DNA from: an uncultured bacterium
GTDB lineage: Bacteria > Omnitrophota > Gorgyraeia > Gorgyraeales > Gorgyraeaceae
DNA: 7,119 nucleotides
Assembly: GCA_913009675.1 (NCBI GenBank)
Contig: CAJVXD010000061.1
Span: 1-7,119 of the forward strand
Direction: 5' to 3'
Below the pieces are notes generated by a model that saw nothing but the letters and a program-made list of their open reading frames with translations, did no database searches and was not told the origin of the DNA. Shown here piece by piece: positions 1 to 5,038 of the stretch. Made by a program: the position numbers and the translations under genes. How positions within the stretch are numbered: position 1 is the first letter of the stretch; each line of letters begins with the position of its first letter.

Positions 1-73
1 TCTTTTTTTTTTTTTAATGATACGGCGACCACCGAGATCTACACTCTTTCCCTACACGACGCTCTTCCGATCT
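1..73 (+). other. Illumina P5 adapter with poly-T (sequencing artefact)
   Basis: Positions 16-73 match, base for base, the 58-nt Illumina TruSeq universal adapter, from AATGATACGGCGACC through GCTCTTCCGATCT. Positions 1-15 are nearly pure T, which resembles the T-linker of flow-cell-grafted P5 oligonucleotides. The stretch is not genomic. Any ORF that begins at the ATG inside it (position 17) has an artificial start. The genomic insert begins at 74, so the contig end is technical and not the biological end of a replicon. Confidence 0.98.
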
Positions 74-265
74 GAGATAGAGATTATATTGAAGGACCTT
101 ATCACGGATGTCAAGATAGAAGTGCCGGACTCGAGGATGAATCTGCTCAGTTTAATTTATGAGCACGGGAGGGTCTATAAGAGAGAAGACAGGCCCGGCT
201 CTGTATACATAGAAGCGGCAATCCCCAAATCGCTATTAAAGACCTTGAAGAAGAATAACGTTTAA
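74..265 (+). CDS. hflX: GTPase HflX, C-terminal fragment (5' end missing)
   Basis: This is the last 63 codons of a protein whose 5' part is lost at the adapter junction; the stop TAA is at 263-265. The remaining residues fit the small C-terminal domain that follows the G domain in HflX: a beta strand (VKIEVP), the helix motif LLSLIYEHGRV, then a strand ending GSVYIEAAIP. HflX is a ribosome-associated GTPase that splits stalled or hibernating 70S particles in the cytoplasm. No G1-G4 GTP-binding motifs remain, so the name rests on the tail alone. Other HflX-like GTPases with the same C-terminal domain are the main alternative. It is transcribed toward murI, 82 bases away, and a promoter overlaps its end, so murI need not depend on hflX transcription. 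Confidence 0.75.
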   Translation, partial: EIEIILKDLITDVKIEVPDSRMNLLSLIYEHGRVYKREDRPGSVYIEAAIPKSLLKTLKKNNV

Positions 266-273
266 AGTATAAT
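245..273 (+). promoter_or_regulatory. Predicted sigma70-type promoter for murI-queD-waaA
   Basis: A -35 box TTGAAG (245-250, 4 of 6 to consensus) and a perfect -10 box TATAAT (268-273) are separated by exactly 17 bp. Transcription would start near 280, giving a leader of about 68 bases before murI. The boxes overlap the last codons and stop of hflX. The spacing and -10 box are seen in the sequence; activity is inferred. Confidence 0.55.
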
Positions 274-347
274 ATCTTCGAAGTAAAGTTTACCTTTATA
301 ATTTCACGGAAATAAGTAGTCTATTAAGAATTACAGAAGGTATAAAG

Positions 348-1148
348 ATGAATAATAGGCCTATTGGGATATTTGATTCCGGGGTAGGCGGGCTTACGGT
401 GGTCAAGGAGGTTTTTAAGGCCCTTCCGAACGAGGAGGTTGTCTATCTGGGGGATACGGCCAGGGTACCCTATGGGACCAAGTCAGACCGGACGATCAGG
501 CGCTTTTCGATAGAAAATGCCGACTTCCTGATGCGATTTGGTGTAAAGGTTATTGTTGTCGCATGCAATACCTCATCGAGCATTGCCCTGTCTGTGCTGA
601 GAAAGAGATTCCGGATCCCCATCATAGGCGTTATCGAGCCGGGCGCCAAAAAGGCGGTAAAGCTAACCGGGAATAACAGGATAGGGGTCATCGCCACACC
701 TACGACAGTAAAGAGCAGGGCCTATGAAAAAGAGATAAAGCGGATATCCGGAAAGAAAAAGGTAGTCTCGGGGGCATGCCCTCTTTTTGTGCCTCTTGCC
801 GAAGAGGGATGGTTGGATGGGAAGATAACGCTTGATATTGCCAGGAAATATCTGAGGCCACTTACCGCGAAGGGGATAGATACGCTTGTGCTCGGATGCA
901 CACATTACCCGCTCTTAAAGGGTGTGATTGCGCAGGCGGTCGGGGGGAGGGTCAGGATAGTGGATTCTGCAAGTTCCGTAGCAGAAGAGATAAGAGATGT
1001 TTTGCGAAAAGGAGATGCATTATCAGGTCCTTCAAAAAAGCCGCAGCATAGGTTTTTTGTAACGGACGCGGTAGAACAGTTCGTAAGGGTAGGCGAACGG
1101 TTTCTTGGAAGAGAGATTAAAAAGGTCAGGAGGGTGCATTATGTATGA
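348..1148 (+). CDS. murI: Glutamate racemase
   Basis: This cytoplasmic enzyme interconverts L- and D-glutamate and supplies D-Glu for the peptidoglycan stem peptide. At 266 aa it has the family's usual length. Family signatures are complete: GIFDSGVGGLTV at residues 7-18 with the conserved Asp10-Ser11, LGDTARVPYG at 34-43, the first catalytic cysteine in VACNTSS (Cys73), and the second in LGCTHYPLL (Cys184-Thr185-His186). The two cysteines are the acid/base pair of this cofactor-independent racemase. The ATG at 348 is preceded by AGAAGG (335-340) at a 7-base spacing, and GIFDSG lies at its normal distance from the N-terminus. The last 8 bases overlap queD, which suggests translational coupling. 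It appears intact, and no odd substitutions were seen at the key residues. Confidence 0.96.
   Translation: MNNRPIGIFDSGVGGLTVVKEVFKALPNEEVVYLGDTARVPYGTKSDRTIRRFSIENADFLMRFGVKVIVVACNTSSSIALSVLRKRFRIPIIGVIEPGAKKAVKLTGNNRIGVIATPTTVKSRAYEKEIKRISGKKKVVSGACPLFVPLAEEGWLDGKITLDIARKYLRPLTAKGIDTLVLGCTHYPLLKGVIAQAVGGRVRIVDSASSVAEEIRDVLRKGDALSGPSKKPQHRFFVTDAVEQFVRVGERFLGREIKKVRRVHYV
1128..1133 (+). promoter_or_regulatory. Shine-Dalgarno of queD
   Basis: A perfect AGGAGG lies 7 bases before the ATG at 1141, inside the end of murI. It fixes the queD start at 1141. An upstream in-frame ATG at 1105 would add 12 residues not typical of QueD and has no comparable site. Confidence 0.8.
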
Positions 1149-1509
1149 GATTTTGGTAAGGTCGGATTTCAGCGGCGCCCATAGTCTCAGGGGTTACAAG
1201 GGGAAATGTGAGGCCTTGCACGGCCACAATTGGAAAATAGAGGCAAGGTTTGAGAGCACCTTCCTTAACAATGTAGGCATTGCAGCTGATTTTAAGATAT
1301 TAAAGTCAAGGCTTAAAGCCATTCTAAGAAAGTTAGACCATTCACATCTTAACAGATTAGAGCCGTTCAAAAAAAGCAATCCGTCTGCGGAGAATATCGC
1401 AAGGTATATCTTTAAGGGCCTCAAGGGCTCTTCTAAGAGAGGGAACCTTTCTGTAAAATCAGTATCTGTCTGGGAATCCGACAGTTCCTGTGCTACATAT
1501 TACGAATGA
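1141..1509 (+). CDS. queD: 6-carboxy-5,6,7,8-tetrahydropterin synthase (QueD)
   Basis: QueD converts 7,8-dihydroneopterin triphosphate to 6-carboxytetrahydropterin, an early step toward preQ0 and the tRNA nucleoside queuosine, in the cytoplasm. The 122-aa product matches the family's roughly 120 residues. Zinc ligands are His14 (SGAHSL) and His27/His29 (LHGHNW). The catalytic Cys23 sits four residues before the HGH, as usual. The Asp-His pair is in LDHSHLN (Asp66-His67), PSAENIA (81-87) corresponds to the family P(T/S)(A/S)EN motif, and the pterin-anchoring Glu is Glu112 in VWES. It overlaps murI by 8 bases and ends 13 bases before the chosen waaA start. No queC, queE or queF is in view, so it is a lone queuosine gene among envelope genes. 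A related 6-pyruvoyltetrahydropterin synthase role is possible but less likely in bacteria. Confidence 0.93.
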   Translation: MYEILVRSDFSGAHSLRGYKGKCEALHGHNWKIEARFESTFLNNVGIAADFKILKSRLKAILRKLDHSHLNRLEPFKKSNPSAENIARYIFKGLKGSSKRGNLSVKSVSVWESDSSCATYYE

Positions 1510-1522
1510 GGCATATTGGTCA

Positions 1523-2800
1523 ATGAGGATATTATATAATTTAGCATTTATAATCTTCGGTGCAGTATACCTGCCGTATCTAATAATAACCAGGCGGTAT
1601 AGATATGGCATAGTCAATAGATTTGGGATCCTGTCAAGACGCCTTAAATGCCTCTGTTCCAACCAAAGGGTTGTATGGATACATGCGGTTAGTTTAGGAG
1701 AGATGAAGGTAGCCAGTATCTTAGCGCCTCTTTTAAGGAAGACATTCCCGTCGCACAAGTTTATATTTTCAAGCGTTACACATACAGGTAATAAGGTTGC
1801 GCGGACGATAGCTACACCGGACGAGGGTGTTTTTTATCTCCCCTTCGATCTAAGTTTTATAGTGGATAGGGTGGTAGCTGTGATTAAACCGGAGATATTT
1901 ATATCCCTGGAGACAGAACTATGGCCGAATCTTATCACCTCTCTCTATAAGTTCAATGCCAGGATTATTCTGATAAACGGGAGGGTTTCGGATAGCTCCT
2001 TTTTCGGATATAGAAAGGTCAGATTTATTATTTCCCGGCTTCTGCGTAGATTTTCTCTTCTTTTGATGCAGTCGGAACAGGATGCGGTAAGGGTCTTGAC
2101 ATTGGGCGGGCCAAAGGAAAGAGTTTTTGTAACGGGAAATTTGAAATTTGACCTCTCGTTATCGGGATCGAGGAACAAGAGGCGCGGGATTAGGGAGAGA
2201 CTCTCTATAAACGATGGAGATATCCTCTTGATAGCCGGCAGCACGCATAGAGACGAAGAGGAACAGATTACGGACTGTTTTTTTCAGCTGAAGAAGGAAT
2301 ATAAGCATCTAAGGTTACTCATCGCCCCTCGTCATATAGAGCGCACGCAGGAGATCAAACAGCTGTTAGAGAACCGCGGTTATGTAACATTGAGATTTTC
2401 ACAGCTCCCTGCAGGAGGCGGGATGCAGGATACGGATGAGTATATATTCCTCCTTGATACCGTCGGGGACCTTAAGACGGTCTATTCCGCCGCAGATATC
2501 GTATTTATAGGGGGCAGCCTCGTAAAGAAGGGGGGGCAGAATCCTATAGAAGCGGCGGCCCTTGCTAAACCCATAATCTTCGGCAGGTTCACTTTTAATT
2601 TTCAGGACGTGGTAAGGTCTTTTCTTGAAAACAGGGCCGCTATCCAGGTAGAAAATAAAGACGAGCTTCGTTCGGCCATACAGTTTCTTATAGATAACCC
2701 TGAAGAGAGGAAGAAGATGGCCATCAATGCAAAGGACACCGTAGTTAGAAATTCAGGGTCCTCTCAGCGCACCATAGATCTTATCAAATCCCTGCTATAG
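1523..2800 (+). CDS. waaA: 3-deoxy-D-manno-octulosonic acid (Kdo) transferase
   Basis: WaaA (KdtA) transfers Kdo from CMP-Kdo to lipid IVA at the cytoplasmic face of the inner membrane, joining lipid A to core. From the ATG at 1523 the protein is 425 aa, the family's usual size. A membrane-anchoring hydrophobic segment covers residues 6-22. The N-terminal GT-B half carries WIHAVSLGEM with the catalytic-base Glu60, then FSSVTHTGN (82-90). The C-terminal half has AGSTHRDEEE (238-247), LIAPRH (266-271) and the nucleotide-sugar site GGSLVKKGGQNPIEAA (330-345), followed by FGRFTFNF. A GTG at 1490 would extend the frame by 11 residues into queD; 1523 was preferred because LYNL then falls at the normal N-terminal position and GAGG (1508-1511) lies upstream. 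Whether it adds one Kdo or more cannot be read from sequence. Confidence 0.95.
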   Translation: MRILYNLAFIIFGAVYLPYLIITRRYRYGIVNRFGILSRRLKCLCSNQRVVWIHAVSLGEMKVASILAPLLRKTFPSHKFIFSSVTHTGNKVARTIATPDEGVFYLPFDLSFIVDRVVAVIKPEIFISLETELWPNLITSLYKFNARIILINGRVSDSSFFGYRKVRFIISRLLRRFSLLLMQSEQDAVRVLTLGGPKERVFVTGNLKFDLSLSGSRNKRRGIRERLSINDGDILLIAGSTHRDEEEQITDCFFQLKKEYKHLRLLIAPRHIERTQEIKQLLENRGYVTLRFSQLPAGGGMQDTDEYIFLLDTVGDLKTVYSAADIVFIGGSLVKKGGQNPIEAAALAKPIIFGRFTFNFQDVVRSFLENRAAIQVENKDELRSAIQFLIDNPEERKKMAINAKDTVVRNSGSSQRTIDLIKSLL

Positions 2801-2919
2801 CCTTCTCTAATCCTCTTAACTTACCGATTACCTCTTTTTCAGCAATTGTAATACTTTCGATGTTAGGTAGCAGTCTCAGACCTTCCAGTATAGCAGGCTG
2901 TGGGGATATAAGATTGCCC
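2784..2919 (-). pseudogene. Possible decayed minus-strand coding remnant
   Basis: On the minus strand a frame of 44 open codons runs from just after a TAG (2919-2921) to a TGA at 2784-2786, with no ATG. Its last 35 residues look protein-like: PQPAILEGLRLLP, then IESITIAEKEVIGKLRG and LEKAIAGI, with an amphipathic helical pattern. The PQPA part is encoded by the left arm of the palindromic element. The frame ends inside the 3' end of waaA on the other strand. The family was not recognised. It may be the tail of a gene cut off by the element, a chance frame, or a coding product of the element itself. Confidence 0.25.
2832..2846 (+). repeat. 15-bp direct repeat, left copy
   Basis: The sequence ctctttttcagcaat occurs here and again at 3211-3225, both outside the palindromic element and in the same orientation. 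A perfect 15-bp match is unlikely by chance in a gap of about 490 bases. It lies 31 bases left of the element, so it is not a simple target-site duplication at the element's edge. Confidence 0.7.
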
Positions 2920-2935
2920 TAGCATGGCAATCTTA
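2909..2935. repeat. Hairpin inside left half of the palindromic element
   Basis: A perfect 10-bp stem, taagattgcc (2909-2918) with ggcaatctta (2926-2935), closes a 7-base loop ctagcat. It has no partner in the right half of the element. No T-run follows on either strand, so an ordinary intrinsic terminator is not supported. Confidence 0.75.
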
Positions 2936-3009
2936 CTCCGTTTTCACCTCGCTCGCCTTTTGGGCCGGAGGGACCTGAGAAAAGCCTCTTTATTTTTTGC
3001 GGGCATGGT

Positions 3010-3035
3010 GTCCTTTTGCCGTCAGGCAAAAGGAC
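3010..3035. repeat. Central hairpin of the palindromic element
   Basis: A perfect 11-bp stem, gtccttttgcc (3010-3020) with ggcaaaaggac (3025-3035), has a 4-base GTCA loop. It is the symmetry centre of the whole element. On the plus strand it is followed by an A-rich and not a T-rich tract, so it is not a canonical terminator. Confidence 0.8.
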
Positions 3036-3059
3036 GAGCAAAAAATAAAACGGAGCGAA

Positions 3060-3080
3060 GGCCGCCTCGCCGGGGCGGCT
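3060..3080. repeat. GC-rich side hairpin in the right half
   Basis: The stem gccgcc (3061-3066) with ggcggc (3074-3079) encloses a 7-base loop, and 3060/3080 can add a G-U pair. It sits in the unpaired interior between the second and third arms and has no counterpart in the left half. Confidence 0.55.
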
Positions 3081-3210
3081 GAACGTCTTTTCTCAGGTCC
3101 CTCCGGCCCAAAAGACACCGTGCCCGCTCGGCTAAAAAAGGCCCCACAGCCTGCTGTGCTGGAAGGTCTACACCAATGATAAACTGTTACCCAACTGTCC
3201 AAATAGTACG

Positions 3211-3225
3211 CTCTTTTTCAGCAAT
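3211..3225 (+). repeat. 15-bp direct repeat, right copy
   Basis: This is an identical copy of ctctttttcagcaat at 2832-2846. It lies 41 bases right of the palindromic element and 4 bases before the -35 box of the promoter at 3230. Confidence 0.7.
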
Positions 3226-3229
3226 CTCT

Positions 3230-3258
3230 TTGACAAAGCAGTTTATCTATAATAAAAT
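3230..3258 (+). promoter_or_regulatory. Near-consensus sigma70-type promoter for the CBS/transporter cluster
   Basis: A perfect -35 TTGACA (3230-3235) is followed after exactly 17 bp by TAAAAT (3253-3258, 5 of 6 to TATAAT). The predicted start is near 3265, leaving a leader of about 28 bases before the ATG at 3293. It is the best promoter in the window. It implies that the downstream genes form a separate transcription unit from murI-queD-waaA. Confidence 0.7.
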
Positions 3259-3283
3259 ATAGGTTTAATAATAGGATATATAT

Positions 3284-3288
3284 GGAGG
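3284..3288 (+). promoter_or_regulatory. Shine-Dalgarno of the CBS-domain gene
   Basis: GGAGG lies 4 bases before the ATG at 3293, a slightly short but workable spacing. It supports 3293 as the start. Confidence 0.7.
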
Positions 3289-3292
3289 CGAT

Positions 3293-3754
3293 ATGAAGGC
3301 AAAAGATGTCATGTCACGGGATGTAGTTACCGTAAGCCCTTCTGCGCGGATACGGGCAATATACGATATCTTCAAAAAGACTCGTTACGGCGGTGTGCCG
3401 GTGGTAGACAAGGAGAAAAGGATACTCGGTATGGTTACCAAGGCAGAGATACTTTCTGTTCTCCTGCCGGATTATTTTGATATGCTGGGTGAGAATATAA
3501 AGTTCATAGATGATTTCGGTGCGCTTGATGAGGAGTTTGAATCCTTGCCCGCCTTTGAGCTTTTTATAGCGGAAGATATCATGATGAAAGGCGCTATTAC
3601 AGTAGATGAGGATGTGTCTCTTTTGAAGGTAGTGGCCATGATGCAGAGATACAGTGTCCGCAGGATACTTGTGGCAAGGAATAATATCCTCGAAGGGATA
3701 ATTACGAGGGGAGATATCTGCAGGGCATTTTTTGAGAATAGGGATATAGACTAA
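3293..3754 (+). CDS. Twin-CBS-domain protein
   Basis: This 153-aa soluble protein consists of little but two CBS motifs, the usual Bateman-type module that binds adenine nucleotides and reports energy or ionic state. CBS1 covers about residues 1-57 (KDVMSRDVVTVSP at 4-16, GVPVVD at 34-39, ILGMVTKAEIL at 44-54). CBS2 covers about 93-150 (AEDIMMKGAITVDED at 93-107, VRRILVARNN at 122-131, LEGIITRGDICR at 133-144). A 35-residue acidic and aromatic linker (58-92) separates them. It has a near-consensus promoter and a good ribosome-binding site. Its stop overlaps the start of the transporter gene by one base (TAATG), so the two proteins are probably made together and may interact, with the CBS protein as a regulatory subunit. 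The ligand is unknown and the partnership is inferred from the overlap. Confidence 0.88.
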   Translation: MKAKDVMSRDVVTVSPSARIRAIYDIFKKTRYGGVPVVDKEKRILGMVTKAEILSVLLPDYFDMLGENIKFIDDFGALDEEFESLPAFELFIAEDIMMKGAITVDEDVSLLKVVAMMQRYSVRRILVARNNILEGIITRGDICRAFFENRDID

Positions 3755-5031
3755 TGATCGGTCCTATCGTAGCTTCAATAATAGTATTGGGAACACTCTA
3801 TTTTATTATTTCAGAGAAAATGGATAAGGTCATTGCAGTAGCCGTCGGGGCTATCCTGATGTCTATATCCGGTCATTTTCTCGGTTTTTATTCTCAGAGT
3901 AAGGCCTTGATGGCGATCGATTTTAACACGCTTGGCCTGCTTTTGGGCATGATGATAATAGTCGCAATGCTTAAAAAGACAGGTTTTTTTACATATATTG
4001 CCATAGCTCTCGCAAAGCTCTCGAGGGGGAAACCATGGATACTTATGGCAATCCTCGGTATCTCTACTGCCTTTATTTCGATGCTGGTGGACAACGTTAC
4101 GACTATTATAGTGATAGGCCCTATCTCGATACTGGTATGCGATATATTAGGCCTGTCGCCTTTACCGATCTTAATGGGAGAGATATTACTTTCGAATATT
4201 GGCGGGGTTGGGACCATGATCGGCGACCCTCCCAATGTCCTTATTGCTTCCGCCAGCGGCCTTAATTTCGACGATTTTTTAGGACATCTATTCCCTGTGA
4301 CCGTTATGGTAATCCTTGTTTCGTTACCCATACTTATCTTCATACACAGAAAGAGCTTATCCGGCAAGACGAGAAATTTCCAGGCCATCCTGAAGATAGA
4401 CCCCAGGGGAGCGATCAAAGATCCAAAGGCCATGCTAAAAGCGCTGTCAGCCCTTTTAATTACATTTGTACTTTTTTTCTTTCATGATATCCACGGGTTA
4501 TACCCCTCGTTTATTGCGCTTTTCGGTGCGGGACTGGCCCTCTTACTCTTAAGGCCGAATCCTGAAGAGATATTACATGATATCGAGTGGCCTGTCCTTG
4601 CCTTTTTCACCTGCTTCTTTGTCATAGTGGGCGGCATAGAAGAGACAGGGGTATTGTCTTTATTGGCGCTAAAGACAAGCGCCCTGGCAAAATTTGATAT
4701 ACGTCTCTATAAGATATTGCTTTTATGGTTTGCGGGTATATTGAGTTCATTGATAGATAATGTCCCCTTTACTATGATAATGATACCTGTAATAAAGAGC
4801 CTCGCTGTCGCAGGGATAGACATAGGCCCTATCTGGTGGATCCTTGCCATGGGCGTTGGGTTTGGTTCCAATGCCCTGCCTATAGGTTCATCCGCAGGGA
4901 TACTCGGTCTCGCAATAAGCAAACGATCCAGGACCCCCATCGATACAAAGACCTGGTTTTATTCAGGCACTGTCGTAAGTGTAGTATCGCTGGCCTGTGT
5001 GACCGTTTTGATATTGCTGGGCTTTTTCTAG
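3754..5031 (+). CDS. ArsB/NhaD-superfamily membrane ion transporter
   Basis: This 425-aa polytopic inner-membrane protein has about 10-12 hydrophobic segments (for example 3-19, 25-44, 57-73, 95-132, 179-197, 229-243, 251-266, 279-294, 318-347, 361-388, 405-425). Two similar halves are visible. Each has a DN motif in a membrane helix (Asp113-Asn114 in LVDNVTT; Asp335-Asn336 in LIDNVPFT), followed by a re-entrant-loop signature (SNIGGVGTMIGDPPN at 147-161; GSNALPIGSSAG at 371-382). This two-repeat plan is that of the ion transporter superfamily holding NhaD Na+/H+ antiporters, ArsB arsenite permeases and the P protein. The substrate cannot be decided from sequence; Na+/H+ exchange or an anion are the main options. 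No arsR or arsC is nearby, which argues against arsenite. It is coupled to the CBS gene by a 1-base overlap and followed 7 bases later by lpxK. Confidence 0.85.
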   Translation: MIGPIVASIIVLGTLYFIISEKMDKVIAVAVGAILMSISGHFLGFYSQSKALMAIDFNTLGLLLGMMIIVAMLKKTGFFTYIAIALAKLSRGKPWILMAILGISTAFISMLVDNVTTIIVIGPISILVCDILGLSPLPILMGEILLSNIGGVGTMIGDPPNVLIASASGLNFDDFLGHLFPVTVMVILVSLPILIFIHRKSLSGKTRNFQAILKIDPRGAIKDPKAMLKALSALLITFVLFFFHDIHGLYPSFIALFGAGLALLLLRPNPEEILHDIEWPVLAFFTCFFVIVGGIEETGVLSLLALKTSALAKFDIRLYKILLLWFAGILSSLIDNVPFTMIMIPVIKSLAVAGIDIGPIWWILAMGVGFGSNALPIGSSAGILGLAISKRSRTPIDTKTWFYSGTVVSVVSLACVTVLILLGFF

Positions 5032-5038
5032 GCATGAC

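Larger units (their letters stand above)
2878..3169. repeat. Large nested palindromic element (MITE-like or structured RNA)
   Basis: Four arm pairs nest around a central GTCA loop (3021-3024). The outer arms are 2878-2905 with 3142-3169, 26 of 28 identical, and both differences become G-U pairs in RNA. The second arms are 2957-2984 with 3087-3114, 28 of 28, core gggccggagggacctgag. The third are 2989-3000 with 3038-3049, 12 of 12. The innermost are 3010-3020 with 3025-3035, 11 of 11. The unpaired parts are asymmetric and carry their own hairpins (2909-2935 and 3060-3080). The middle is visibly richer in G and C than the flanking genes. No transposase gene is present. It could be a non-autonomous mobile element, an interspersed palindromic repeat, or a structured RNA. 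The family was not recognised. Confidence 0.85.

Noticed and set aside
17..265. An 82-aa ORF starting with an ATG at position 17
   Set aside because: Its first 19 codons are Illumina adapter; only codons from 74 on are genomic and they are the tail of hflX.
1490..1522. A GTG start for waaA at 1490
   Set aside because: It adds 11 residues within queD that do not look like a Kdo transferase N-terminus; the ATG at 1523 places Glu60 and the membrane anchor where the family has them.
2801..3060. An intrinsic terminator after waaA
   Set aside because: Hairpins at 2909-2935 and 3010-3035 are strong, but neither is followed by a T-run in the plus direction.
2878..3169. A CRISPR array or tRNA in the gap after waaA
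   Set aside because: The repeats are inverted and nested, not regularly spaced direct repeats, and no cloverleaf with a T-arm GGTTCRA was found.
2997..3179. A 60-aa plus-strand ORF within the palindromic element, and a 70-aa minus-strand one at 2990-3202
   Set aside because: Both lie across the inverted repeats, have no convincing ribosome-binding site and resemble no known family. They are best explained by the G+C-rich palindrome, although the arm peptide is reported as a separate observation.
3248..3253. A perfect TATAAT as the -10 box for the CBS gene
   Set aside because: It lies only 12 bp from TTGACA. TAAAAT at 3253-3258 gives the ideal 17-bp spacing with the same -35.
3894..4433. A 179-aa ORF on the minus strand
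   Set aside because: It is a shadow of the transporter gene, whose plus-strand frame has the conserved DN and GDPPN motifs.
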